NCBI GenBank assembly: GCA_015485665.1
Contig: WFTC01000018.1
Location: 1-60,002 of the forward strand
Source of the DNA: Candidatus Altimarinota bacterium
GTDB lineage: Bacteria > Patescibacteriota > Gracilibacteria > UBA1369 > 2-02-FULL-48-14
Direction of reading: 5' to 3'
Length of the DNA: 60,002 bases
Made by a program: the position numbers and the translations under genes. The notes beneath the pieces were generated by a model. It saw only the letters and a list, made by a program, of their open reading frames with translations, was not told the origin of the DNA and ran no database searches. Numbering within the stretch: position 1 is the stretch's first letter; each line of letters begins with the position of its first letter. This document shows positions 43,442 through 52,881 of this stretch, one piece after another.

Positions 43442-44839
43442 TTAAATTTTACTGACCACAAGTGATCTTTTCTCTTGTGATAATTTTACGGTAACTACAT
43501 CTCCCGGCGCTTTGATTAATTTCATTTTTTTTAGAATATCCTTGGCTTCATCGGAATTTAGAGGTTTTTTTATGCAAACAATGTCATTGGAGCCCCACAT
43601 AAAATTCAATCTGCGAATTAAGTTTTCATTGTCAGTTACAACAATGAAAGGTGTTAAAGGTCTGTGTTTTATCACGGTTTGAGCTGTATATCCTTCACCT
43701 GTCATTATAACCAGAGCTTTTGCATTCGTGTCATCCGCCAGATAGCAAGCGTTTAATGCAATTGCTTCATCTTCTATTCTTTCATGACTTTCTTTTATTG
43801 GAATAGGGTAAAGTTCACGCTCTTTAAATATTGCTGCTTCAATTTCTTTTGCAACTCTAGCTAAAGTTTTTACAGCCTGTTTAGGGTATTTCCCAACCGC
43901 CGTTTCATTTGATAGCATGAAAGCGTCTGCAAGATCAAAGATGGCAGTGGCTGCATCACTGATTTCAGCACGTGTGGCGATGGGGGAGTTTACCATTGAT
44001 TGTAGAATTTGTGTTGCGATTATAACCGGCTTTCCCTCTCTGCGAGCCAATTTCAATATACGTTTTTGAACAATCGGTACTGCTTCCGTTTTACTTTCTA
44101 TTCCAAGATCTCCTCTTGCGACCATAATGCCATCCGCAACTTTGATTATTTCTTCCAGATGATTTAGAGCTTCTTTGCGCTCTATTTTTGCTATTATCAT
44201 CACCTTTCTCTTTGTATGCTTTAAAATTTCTTTATGCACTTTAATAATATCTTCAGGTCTTTCAACAAAAGATACAGCTACAGCATCCACTTTCAATTTT
44301 TTAATTCCAAATTCAAGATCCAGTTTGTCTTTTTTAGTTAGCTTACTTTGGCGTGGCATTATTGCATCTGGAATATTAACTCCTTTATGTTCTTTTATTA
44401 TTCCATCATTTAGCATTTTGACCGTGAGGCAAGTCTTACTTGTTTCAATTACTTTAGCTTGAAGTAAGCCATCCTCAATGAGCAGTGAATCACCTTTTTT
44501 TAGTATCTCAGGCAAAAGAGGGTAGGGGATGTGTATTGCACCTTTGTTTCTGGATTTATTTGAAAAAACTATTTCTTGATCTTTTTTCACTGACACTTCT
44601 TTGTCAAGTTTCCCAATGCGTATTTTCGGACCTTGCAAATCTTGCATTATGCTCACTATATTTCCGCTTTCTTTTTCAAGTTCTCGTATGTGATGTGACA
44701 TTTTCAGGTATGATTCTTGACTTCCATGCGAAAAATTGAAGCGGGCTATATTCATGCCCGCTTCAATTAAAGCTTTAATATTTTTTCTGCTTTCGCTTGC
44801 AGGACCGAGAGTAGCGACAATTTTTGTACGGCGTTTCAC
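43442..44839 (-). CDS. pyk: Pyruvate kinase
   Basis: Last step of glycolysis: phosphoenolpyruvate plus ADP gives pyruvate plus ATP. The 465-aa protein shows the N-terminal RTKIVATLGPAS, the substrate-binding MNIARFNFSHGSQESY, the catalytic Lys region KVMIIAKIERKEAL, and GIMVARGDLGIE with MVNSPIATRAEISDAATAI (nucleotide and metal site). It starts 4 bases after the 1355-aa surface protein gene, an odd pairing that puts a core glycolytic enzyme behind a surface protein. With archaeal-type tpiA it supports substrate-level ATP formation. Confidence 0.95.
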   Translation of the reverse strand: MKRRTKIVATLGPASESRKNIKALIEAGMNIARFNFSHGSQESYLKMSHHIRELEKESGNIVSIMQDLQGPKIRIGKLDKEVSVKKDQEIVFSNKSRNKGAIHIPYPLLPEILKKGDSLLIEDGLLQAKVIETSKTCLTVKMLNDGIIKEHKGVNIPDAIMPRQSKLTKKDKLDLEFGIKKLKVDAVAVSFVERPEDIIKVHKEILKHTKRKVMIIAKIERKEALNHLEEIIKVADGIMVARGDLGIESKTEAVPIVQKRILKLARREGKPVIIATQILQSMVNSPIATRAEISDAATAIFDLADAFMLSNETAVGKYPKQAVKTLARVAKEIEAAIFKERELYPIPIKESHERIEDEAIALNACYLADDTNAKALVIMTGEGYTAQTVIKHRPLTPFIVVTDNENLIRRLNFMWGSNDIVCIKKPLNSDEAKDILKKMKLIKAPGDVVTVKLSQEKRSLVVSKI

Positions 44840-44843
44840 GCTA

Positions 44844-47800
44844 CTAAGTTTTACGCTTTTTCATAAAGAAGGCAAGCGCTGTTAGTCCGAACAGGAATGC
44901 CAGAGCACTCGCAGCCGTTGCAGCAATATTTTTACTTTCCGTATTTTGTCCAGCAATAAATGCACTTGTTGTAGGATCAACCGTGAATTGAATTTCCATG
45001 GTATTACTTCTTTCATTTGTTTCAGTATCAATTGCCGCTATAGTTAAATTGTGAGTTCCGGGCTCTAAAGGTTCGGTTGGTTTTATACTTAAAGTTTGAC
45101 CACTTGCGTCCGCTATCAAAGTTTGAGATAGGACAACTGATTGGAAATGATAAACGATTTCCATTTGACGGTCGCTTTGCGGAAGGATTAGTTGAAAATC
45201 GTCTGCGTTTTGTACGTTTAAGGGATCTTGTATATTTAAGCCTTCAAAGACCGGAGAAGCTTTTTTTACTTTTACAGTTTTTGCAGGTGAGAAAGACAGA
45301 ATCTTTCCTTTTTTATCTGTAGTTGCTACAAAAATTTCATATTCACCTTCTTCCAAATTTTCTATCTTTATTAGCCCTTTTCCTACTTCATCCATTTTTG
45401 CTCTACCTATTTCAATGGGCGATCCACTTTCATCAATTCTGTACATAACGAGCTCCTCATTTGCTTTAGATTTTACAGTGAAGGCGTCAAAGCCGCTTGA
45501 TCTTGTTTGATTTAAGTTTTCAGTTATTGCCGGTTTTTCAAGTTCTTCTTTGCTTGTGATTGCATTTGGATTTGTACCGTAATTAAGAACTTCATCTCCA
45601 TCATCAATGCCATCACCATCCGAATCTGCCAGGTTTGGGTCTGTACCATCTCTTATTTCTTGATCATCACTGAGGCCGTCTCCATCTGTATCAACAGGCT
45701 TGGAATTAATACTTTCCATTACTTTGCTTGTAGGCGTAAGAGGTTCTTCATCAAGTGCATCTTCAATTCCGTCACCATCACTATCCCACGCTTGCGGATC
45801 TAGACCTTGATTTAATTCCTCAAGATCCTTAATTCCGTCTCTGTCTGAGTCATCTGAATTTGGATCCATTCCGTTCATGAATTCAAACAGATCACTAAGT
45901 CCGTCTTTGTCACTGTCTTCTTCATCTTTAGGCAAGTTTTCAATCAGATTCGGAGACAGCAATTCTTTTTCTTGAAGATTTTGGAATATTTCTATGTTCT
46001 TAAGCTTTTGATTGTTATCTGATTGATTTAAAACTTCTTGCACGGTTGTGAACTTACTTTCTTCTTCCTCATTTTTTTCCGGCATGAGTATAGGTTCTAT
46101 GATTTCAGGTCCAACAATCACATTTACAACTTGATTTTCATCATGAACGGGAAGGTGTTGTTGACTGTCTTGAATTATTTCTTCTTTTACTGATTCTTCT
46201 TGAGCAGTTTCTTCTGTATCAGTTTCTACTTTGGATTCTGCTGTTGAATTTTCTGTTGATATATCACCAATACTGCGCACTTCTTCTTTCTGATCTTCAA
46301 CATCTTTATCTTCCGCCTCTTTTACTTCATCCATACTTTCAACTTCTTCACTTTCATCTTTAATTACATCTTCCTCTTCGTCAATTTCTTCAGAATTCTC
46401 TTCTTCAGTACTTGCAGAATCATTTGATGTATTTCCTGAAGTACTTCCTGATGACACACTTCCGCCACCACCTCCACTGCTGCCTCCGCTTCCGCCGCCA
46501 CCTGAACCTATATTATCTTCATTTTTTGTAACAGTTACAGAGCTTGGCTCCGATGTGTTTCCCGCTCTATCTTGGATTTGAAAGCTTAAAGTGTTTAATC
46601 CATCATTTAGATTTACCATAACATCCACATATCCGTTTTCATCTGTGTCATATCCAGTATCTGTTCCATTAAGAAGTACGTTTGAATATGCTTCAGTATT
46701 TGATATTTGAATGCCAAGTGTGCTTTCCAGTGTAGTTCCATGGTCTTCAACCGTTGGTGCGGCAGGAATTGTTGTATCTACATTTAATGTTATTGTAAGT
46801 GGAGTACTTTCATTTCCAGCTCCATCTTTATTTATTATGTTTAAGGTATTTTCACCTTCATTAAGGCTTGCGTTCCATGTCCATGTACTTTCTCCATCAT
46901 GAGCGACTTTTTCTGAACCGTTCACAATAATACTTGAGTCTGCTTCTTTTGTTCCCAAAATACTTGGATTTGCAGTTGATATGTAGTCTCCGTTAGCATG
47001 TGAAGTCAGATTTGGCATGCTTGGAGCCGTGATGTCCGCATCAATTGAAGCACTGGAGCTTTTTTCACTTGTACTGCCATTTGTATTGCTTTGAGTTACC
47101 CATGCGTAGGTGGCGGCACCCATTGCTATAGACAGATCAAAATTCCCATTTGCATCAACTGTGGTAGAGCCAAGATAAGTTCCTTCTCCATAAATATCTA
47201 TTGTATTATTTGAACCGCCTGTTCCGGATATATGACCACTGTTTACCGCTGTGATGCTTGGAGCTGTCACTCCTTCATTTGAGCTACCTCGTCTTCCCAT
47301 AAAGACATAATTGTTTTCAGTTCCGAATTTATTCATACGTACTGTATTGAAATCACCTGCCGTATTTTCAATTAATGTACCTCTATTACCTTCTGCAGCT
47401 ATAATCTGATTAGCTGCGTCTGATGAAGTGCCTCCTATCATATTGTTTTGACCTGTTGATTCTACAACGATTCCATGAACGTCATTTGTAATTATGCCAC
47501 CATTAATTGCGTAGCCTATTGCATTACGTTCAACAATATTGTTATCTCCGCCATTAATCCAAATTCCGTGACTACCGTTCCCAGATACGTAGTTGCTACG
47601 TAGAACGTCTGTGTCATCACCGATTTGATTGTTATCGGAGAGGATTTCAATTCCGGCACTACCATTTCCAAGGTCTGTGTCTCCGTTGGCATTGAGTCCT
47701 ATATAATTCGCCCAAATATCTTGTGAATCCGCTCCGGATTGAAGGTCTATACCTGAGTTTGTGTTTCCTGAAATAATGTTTGACTGTATGATGTTATCAG

Positions 47801-48911
47801 TGGCATTGCTGCCTGTTACTGTAATACCTTTATTATTTGCACGGGCTACTGATCCTGTAGTGTCTGTACCTATATAATTGTATTGAACCGTATTCCCGTT
47901 TGCCATATTGATATTTCCGTCAATTTTCACACCTGCTTGTCCATTTCCGGAGATGATGTTTCTGAAAGCATCATTTCCTCCAATTATATTGCCCGCAGCT
48001 TCTATCAAAATTCCATTTTGGTCATTTGCAAGGGCGCTTCCATTACTTGAAAGTCCTATAATATTTCCTTGAATATTATGAGATCCGTTTTTGATATAAA
48101 TACCGTTTTGTGTATTTCCGGAAATTAAATTGTTTTTAATATTCAATCCATCAGCACTGCCACTTATGAAAATGCCGTTTTGACCGTTTCCGTTGTTTGT
48201 TGTCCCGTCTAAGGTTCCAATGTAGTTATTGTTGATTATGGTAGTGGATGTAGCTCCTTGTATGTCTATTCCGTTATTTGTATTCCCGTAAATAAAATTT
48301 CTTCCATTTGCAGTACCGTCTCCTATGCTGCTTGAGCTTGCACCATTAAGTGTAATACCTGTTGTATTTCCATTTAGAGTATTGCCTAAAATTGTTGCGG
48401 AACCTAAGATTTGAATGGCGGATCCGGAAATTCCTGTGATTATTAATCCTTCTCCTGCGTTGCTTCCACCGATTGTTACATTGACACCAGCTTCAACGTA
48501 AATTCCATCCGCTGCTCCTCCGCCGTTTATACTAATACCTTTCACTAGGCTGCCAGTTGAGCCTGTGGCAAATCTGAGTCCGTAATTTTCACCGGTAGTG
48601 TTAATTCCAAAATTAGATGCTTGTTGCGCGTTTATGGTTACAGGGTCAGTTATGGCTGGCAGATTGGAAGCCAAATCAACATTTCCTGTTAGATTGTCAA
48701 AATTTATAATATCCGCTCCGCTATTTGCATTTGCATCCAGCAAAGCTTGCCTTAAAGAGCCAGCTCCGTTGTCATTAAGGTTTGAAACAGTGTAAGTTGC
48801 AGCTTTTGATATTGGTACTGCACTGAAGAATCCAATAGGAAAACTTAGCACTATTACGAGAATGAATGTGCTCATACTTGCGACTAATCGCTTGAATGAG
48901 AATTTTGACAT
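44844..48911 (-). CDS. Giant beta-helix surface protein with TSP3-like repeats and C-terminal anchor (1355 aa)
   Basis: An N-terminal signal (about 1-38) is followed by VSNLNDNGAGSLRQALLDAN, the opening of many secreted right-handed beta-helix proteins. Parallel beta-helix coils follow to about residue 560 (repeated NxIxGN..NGI-type turns). Next come Ig-like domains (SATPLTITLNVDTTIPAAPT-type) and a Gly/Ser linker. A Glu-rich stretch follows, then a block of calcium-binding TSP3-type repeats near 1030-1140 (DSDKDGLSDLFE, DSDRDGIKDLEE, DTDGDGLSDDQE, DSDGDGIDDGDE). A further beta domain precedes the tail AATAASALAFLFGLTALAFFMKKRKT, a membrane helix with basic stop. It is probably an adhesin or surface fibre anchored in the membrane. 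It heads a seven-gene operon. Confidence 0.85.
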   Translation of the reverse strand: MSKFSFKRLVASMSTFILVIVLSFPIGFFSAVPISKAATYTVSNLNDNGAGSLRQALLDANANSGADIINFDNLTGNVDLASNLPAITDPVTINAQQASNFGINTTGENYGLRFATGSTGSLVKGISINGGGAADGIYVEAGVNVTIGGSNAGEGLIITGISGSAIQILGSATILGNTLNGNTTGITLNGASSSSIGDGTANGRNFIYGNTNNGIDIQGATSTTIINNNYIGTLDGTTNNGNGQNGIFISGSADGLNIKNNLISGNTQNGIYIKNGSHNIQGNIIGLSSNGSALANDQNGILIEAAGNIIGGNDAFRNIISGNGQAGVKIDGNINMANGNTVQYNYIGTDTTGSVARANNKGITVTGSNATDNIIQSNIISGNTNSGIDLQSGADSQDIWANYIGLNANGDTDLGNGSAGIEILSDNNQIGDDTDVLRSNYVSGNGSHGIWINGGDNNIVERNAIGYAINGGIITNDVHGIVVESTGQNNMIGGTSSDAANQIIAAEGNRGTLIENTAGDFNTVRMNKFGTENNYVFMGRRGSSNEGVTAPSITAVNSGHISGTGGSNNTIDIYGEGTYLGSTTVDANGNFDLSIAMGAATYAWVTQSNTNGSTSEKSSSASIDADITAPSMPNLTSHANGDYISTANPSILGTKEADSSIIVNGSEKVAHDGESTWTWNASLNEGENTLNIINKDGAGNESTPLTITLNVDTTIPAAPTVEDHGTTLESTLGIQISNTEAYSNVLLNGTDTGYDTDENGYVDVMVNLNDGLNTLSFQIQDRAGNTSEPSSVTVTKNEDNIGSGGGGSGGSSGGGGGSVSSGSTSGNTSNDSASTEEENSEEIDEEEDVIKDESEEVESMDEVKEAEDKDVEDQKEEVRSIGDISTENSTAESKVETDTEETAQEESVKEEIIQDSQQHLPVHDENQVVNVIVGPEIIEPILMPEKNEEEESKFTTVQEVLNQSDNNQKLKNIEIFQNLQEKELLSPNLIENLPKDEEDSDKDGLSDLFEFMNGMDPNSDDSDRDGIKDLEELNQGLDPQAWDSDGDGIEDALDEEPLTPTSKVMESINSKPVDTDGDGLSDDQEIRDGTDPNLADSDGDGIDDGDEVLNYGTNPNAITSKEELEKPAITENLNQTRSSGFDAFTVKSKANEELVMYRIDESGSPIEIGRAKMDEVGKGLIKIENLEEGEYEIFVATTDKKGKILSFSPAKTVKVKKASPVFEGLNIQDPLNVQNADDFQLILPQSDRQMEIVYHFQSVVLSQTLIADASGQTLSIKPTEPLEPGTHNLTIAAIDTETNERSNTMEIQFTVDPTTSAFIAGQNTESKNIAATAASALAFLFGLTALAFFMKKRKT

Positions 48912-48942
48912 GGTTTTGTTTTTTTTATTTTTAAATCTTGCA

Positions 48943-48971
48943 ATTTTATCATAAAATTACCCTGATTTCAA
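48943..48971 (-). promoter_or_regulatory. Promoter of the beta-helix protein / pyk operon
   Basis: On the minus strand, TTGAAA (48971-48966), a 17-base spacer and TAAAAT (48948-48943), about 32 bases before the ATG at 48911. Small gaps or overlaps down to 39368 imply that it drives seven genes. Confidence 0.7.
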
Positions 48972-48994
48972 GCATCCTTTTTATGTGGGATTTT

Positions 48995-50770
48995 TTATTT
49001 CACTGTAACTGATTTTGCCAAATTTCTTGGCATATCAGGATTATGCTGCCTGAGTACTGCAAGTTTATAAGCCAGAATTTGCAAAGGTATGATATGCGTT
49101 ATAGCATTTGCATGTTTTGCGGATGGAGTTTTTATCCAATAGTCAAACACTTCGGCGTTTTCCGGAGAAACGCCAATTATAAGCGCCCCTCTTGCTTTGA
49201 GTTCCATTGCATTTGATAAAATTTCATTTTTAAAATTGTCATCAGGAGCAATTACTACAGACGGAACCCCTTCTTCAATCAGTGCAATCGGACCATGTTT
49301 CAATTCACCTCCGGCGAAGCCTTCTGTGTGAATATAACTGACCTCTTTCATTTTCATTGCCGCTTCCATAGCAACCGGATGACTTATACCACGACCTATG
49401 ACCATTATATCTTGTACATTCATGATATTGCCCGCTATGCTTGTTATATGATCTTCATAACGAGGATTTAGCATGTCATTTATGCTTCCCATTGTTTGAA
49501 TAAGTAATTGACGACCTTCATCCAATTTATTTGCAGAGGCATGTGCCAGAAGAGTCAATATGGCAATTTGAGCAGTTGTTGCTTTTGTTGATGCTACGGC
49601 CTTTTCAGGTCCGGCTTTTATTGGAAGAATTTTATCCGAGATGCGAGCCATGGTGGAGCTTTCCACATTTACTATGCTTACTATTTTTGCACCCGCATTC
49701 ATTGCCAACTTCAGGGCTTCCAATGTATCTGCGGTTTCACCTGACTGTGAAATAGCTATAACAACGCTTTGCTCTGTTAGAAAACGAGCTGAAAGATGAA
49801 ATTCTGAAGCCGGACGCATAATAACCTCTTTATTTGCAATTTCCGCAAATAAATATTCACCTATATGAGCAACATACCCAGCTGTTCCGCATCCTATAAT
49901 ATAAGCTCTGTCAGATCTTGATATTAGCTTTGCAATTTCATTTAATTTTGCTTCAGCTGTATTTATTGTACGAGATAAGGTATCTTTTTGTTCCATGATT
50001 TCCTTAATCATAAAGTGAGGATACTCACCTTTTTCCGCTTCTTCGACCTCCCAATCAATGGAAATCAGCCGCTTCTTTATGGTCTTTCCACTTTCCAAAG
50101 AAGAGAATGTGGCACCATCTTTTGTTATCACCACCATTTGTTCATCATCCAAATACATCACTTCTTTTGTATATGCCAAAAAAGCCGGAACATCAGATGC
50201 TACGAAGTATGTATCTTCACCTTGTCCAATAATCAAAGGGGATCCACGGCGAGCCGCTATGAGCTTATCTTCATCTTCACAAATTGCAAGAACGGCATAA
50301 CGACCTTTCAGTCTTGAAATTGCCTTTTGGAAAGCTTTTTCAAAGCCTTCATCCATATTTTTTGCAATAAGATGCGCAAGTACTTCCGAATCTGTTTCAG
50401 AACTGAATAGGCAGGCGTCTTCAATAAGTTCTTGCTTTAATTCTGCATAATTTTCAAAAATGCCGTTGTGCACAATCACAACTTTATTGTTCTCATCTGC
50501 ATGAGGATGTGCATTGAATTGAGTTACGCCTCCGTGTGTTGCCCAGCGAGAATGACCAATGGCAAGATGAGAAGGAGAAGTGAGGGAGTCTTCAAGACTT
50601 ATTACTTCAGATATTTTCCCAACATGTTTTTCAATATATATACGACCATCTTTTTGTTTTGCCGCTATTCCCCAAGAATCATAACCGCGATATTCTAATT
50701 TCTTAAGTCCTTTAAGTACAATGTCTGCAGCTTTCTCTTTAGGTCCAAAATAAGCAAATATTCCACACAT
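48995..50770 (-). CDS. glmS: Glutamine-fructose-6-phosphate aminotransferase
   Basis: Makes glucosamine-6-phosphate, the first step to UDP-GlcNAc for peptidoglycan and surface glycans. The 591-aa protein begins MCGIFAYFG, with Cys2 as the glutaminase nucleophile after Met removal. YRGYDSWGIA, GHSRWATHGG and NAHPH mark the glutaminase domain. Two SIS sugar-isomerase domains follow (GCGTAGYVAHIGEYLF, AISQSGETADTLEAL, STKATTAQIAILTLLA) and the C-terminus is DMPRNLAKSVTVK. Its leader carries two palindromes and a promoter, suggesting repressor control. I see no glmS ribozyme core in this short leader. Confidence 0.96.
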   Translation of the reverse strand: MCGIFAYFGPKEKAADIVLKGLKKLEYRGYDSWGIAAKQKDGRIYIEKHVGKISEVISLEDSLTSPSHLAIGHSRWATHGGVTQFNAHPHADENNKVVIVHNGIFENYAELKQELIEDACLFSSETDSEVLAHLIAKNMDEGFEKAFQKAISRLKGRYAVLAICEDEDKLIAARRGSPLIIGQGEDTYFVASDVPAFLAYTKEVMYLDDEQMVVITKDGATFSSLESGKTIKKRLISIDWEVEEAEKGEYPHFMIKEIMEQKDTLSRTINTAEAKLNEIAKLISRSDRAYIIGCGTAGYVAHIGEYLFAEIANKEVIMRPASEFHLSARFLTEQSVVIAISQSGETADTLEALKLAMNAGAKIVSIVNVESSTMARISDKILPIKAGPEKAVASTKATTAQIAILTLLAHASANKLDEGRQLLIQTMGSINDMLNPRYEDHITSIAGNIMNVQDIMVIGRGISHPVAMEAAMKMKEVSYIHTEGFAGGELKHGPIALIEEGVPSVVIAPDDNFKNEILSNAMELKARGALIIGVSPENAEVFDYWIKTPSAKHANAITHIIPLQILAYKLAVLRQHNPDMPRNLAKSVTVK

Positions 50771-50778
50771 AAAATTTC

Positions 50779-50813
50779 AATTAATATGCCTGATATTATC
50801 AGGCATATTAATT
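50779..50813. promoter_or_regulatory. 16-bp perfect palindrome in the glmS leader
   Basis: AATTAATATGCCTGAT (50779-50794) and ATCAGGCATATTAATT (50798-50813) are perfect reverse complements around three bases. It ends 8 bases before the glmS ATG, inside the transcribed leader, and could be an operator or an RNA hairpin next to the start codon. No U-run follows, so it is unlikely to be a simple terminator. Confidence 0.7.
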
Positions 50814-50844
50814 TTGAGCAATTGCCAAATGTTGTTTTTGCTCT

Positions 50845-50872
50845 CTTATAAATGATGTTGAATGTATTTCAA
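50845..50872 (-). promoter_or_regulatory. Promoter of glmS, overlapped by a second palindrome
   Basis: On the minus strand, TTGAAA (50872-50867), a 16-base spacer and TATAAG (50850-50845). The inverted repeat GATGTTGAA (50854-50862) / TTCAACATC (50868-50876) covers the -35 box and most of the spacer, the typical place for a repressor operator. Confidence 0.65.
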
Positions 50873-50946
50873 CATCTACTCTTGCTTGAATATCTTTTCA
50901 TCAAAGCTTAAGGTCGCAGCGCTTGCTTAAATTACTCAATATAATT

Positions 50947-52857
50947 ATGGAGAGTCAAATTACTGAGGATCGTATAGATGTAGCTCTCTCTTGTCGTCCT
51001 TATTCTGCCATTGTGGATGCTATTAAAGATTGTAAGAAAGTACTTGTTTTAGGAGGGAAAACCAGTCGGGGTTTGTTTAGCTTGAATAACTTGGATGGAG
51101 ATGTTCGGATAATTAATATCCCTTTATTGACATCTGTGGCAGCACTTAAACAGCATGCACCTTCTGTTGATATTGAAAATGATATTCCAACTCATATTAC
51201 AGTTCCGGGTGGAGCCACTCTTGATGTAGTGAATGAATATTTAAGGGAAAAATATCCGGGTTATGCTGTATATTTTGATATTACAACTTCCGCTTCCTCA
51301 AGCCTTGCCGGCAATTTTGCAACTGGAGCTTTAGGTGATAACAGATTGGCTTTGCCTGTTACAGCTCTTGAGATGCTCATGCCTGACGGATCAGTTTTAT
51401 GGGTGGATGATATGGAGATCATAGAAGCATTGAGAGCTACGCAAGGTTATAGTGCTGTTTTTACAAAATTAAAATTGTCTTTAAGGAAAATACCTCCTAG
51501 AGAAGAGTTGCTTGTTGTCAATTTGGATGGGGAGAGTCATAGAAAAACCTTTACCGAGTCTTTGCCAACTTTGATTGCAAAACTTTATCCTTATTTACGC
51601 AAACGTGATGAAGATAGAATTTGGATTGATGGTATGGAAATATTGGATAAAACAGGTCTATCAACAATTATTCGTGTAAGTGGTAATAATCCTGAAACTT
51701 TACTGAAAGAGTGTTTGCAAAAAATGGGGGAGAAATCAGTCACATCAATATTGTTGAGAGTACGTCATAGTGAAGACACAAATCTTCAAGATTCTACATC
51801 GGATAATGCTAAAACTTTTCTTAAAAGTTTAGAAGATTTGCTTGATCCAAGTTTATGGCAAATATCATGTATATATAATCTTCTGAACAGTATTTATGAA
51901 GATTGTGATGATGACAAGGTTTTTTATGAAGAACTTGAAGCATATATTATGAGCGCTTATACCAGAATTTTTGGAGAGTATTTTACTCATATAGATAGAA
52001 TTGATGTGTGTAAATTTAAAAATTTTGTGATTAAAAATGTAAATAATTTTTATAGTTTTTTATCTGAAGAAGATAGAATTTTATTTGATGAGATTATCCA
52101 TATATGGGAAGGGGAGAATCCAAGTCGAGATGAAAGTTATTGCTTGCGTTCAATAGATTTTATTTCAGATCCTGATCGCATATTGGATTACAGAGCTTTA
52201 CGTGAAATGGTTCCGGCAATGCGGCGTGAAGAAAGAGTTGCATCGGGTTCAACCGATAGAGATATTCGTTTAACTTTTTTAGAAGCTCCTGAATCTGGAG
52301 ATATGGATGCAGTCCGTGCTGCAGTGCGTATTGCAGTGCGGCGTGTAATGTCTGTATTTTTAGATATAAATGAATCTGTTCAGGGATTGCATCCTATGTT
52401 TAATGGACATATGCTTTTTGTCCCACCGATATTTTCCGATTCACAAGAGAGTCAATTCAATGGTGGTGCAAATTGTCATTACGCCCTTAGTGCTGCTGAT
52501 GATAGTGATAGTTCTCGTAAATGTGTTGATCGTATTTTGCAAGATTTAAGTGCCAGACTTTCCGATTTACATGGTATTGTTGTAAATGGCGTACTCACAT
52601 TGGAAGTGACACCTGGTGAGAAACATTACCCTCCTTTAAAGTTGAAATGGATTAAAGAGTTTTTGCACTTTTTTGAAAATTATGAAGATCTTGCCATTAA
52701 GCAAATTGCCATGATTTATTTGTTTGGTGAGAATACAGCTTTCAATTTCCGTGCTCCTGATTATTTTTCTATTTTAGAGGATGCAGGTTATAATGGTGTG
52801 CGAGAAAAAGTTAATTTGATAATTGCCTATTTCAAGAATAAATTAGGCATTAATTAA
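50947..52857 (+). CDS. FAD-binding oxidase (GlcD/PCMH-type), extended
   Basis: A 636-aa protein. The N-terminal 190 residues follow the PCMH flavin-binding fold: VLVLGGKTSRGLF, ITVPGGATLDVVNEYLREK, then TTSASSSLAGNFATGALGDN and LEMLMPDGSVLWVDDME. These match glycolate oxidase subunit D and D-lactate dehydrogenase-like flavoproteins. The rest is long and mostly helical, with no Cys-rich iron-sulfur motif. The substrate cannot be read from the sequence. The start is ATG 50947; an upstream in-frame TTG at 50923 is less likely. It is divergent from glmS and convergent with the M24 peptidase. FAD would require an adenylyltransferase not present in the window. Confidence 0.78.
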   Translation: MESQITEDRIDVALSCRPYSAIVDAIKDCKKVLVLGGKTSRGLFSLNNLDGDVRIINIPLLTSVAALKQHAPSVDIENDIPTHITVPGGATLDVVNEYLREKYPGYAVYFDITTSASSSLAGNFATGALGDNRLALPVTALEMLMPDGSVLWVDDMEIIEALRATQGYSAVFTKLKLSLRKIPPREELLVVNLDGESHRKTFTESLPTLIAKLYPYLRKRDEDRIWIDGMEILDKTGLSTIIRVSGNNPETLLKECLQKMGEKSVTSILLRVRHSEDTNLQDSTSDNAKTFLKSLEDLLDPSLWQISCIYNLLNSIYEDCDDDKVFYEELEAYIMSAYTRIFGEYFTHIDRIDVCKFKNFVIKNVNNFYSFLSEEDRILFDEIIHIWEGENPSRDESYCLRSIDFISDPDRILDYRALREMVPAMRREERVASGSTDRDIRLTFLEAPESGDMDAVRAAVRIAVRRVMSVFLDINESVQGLHPMFNGHMLFVPPIFSDSQESQFNGGANCHYALSAADDSDSSRKCVDRILQDLSARLSDLHGIVVNGVLTLEVTPGEKHYPPLKLKWIKEFLHFFENYEDLAIKQIAMIYLFGENTAFNFRAPDYFSILEDAGYNGVREKVNLIIAYFKNKLGIN

Positions 52858-52881
52858 TTTTTTAAAATGCTGCTTTTTTGC

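Noticed and set aside
50771-50838. glmS ribozyme
   Set aside because: The leader is only about 70 bases and is dominated by one palindrome; the double-pseudoknot core would not fit.
50923-50946. Upstream TTG start and a TATAAT box for the FAD oxidase
   Set aside because: The TATAAT has no -35 box at the right distance and lies too close to ATG 50947; the TTG has no supporting binding site.
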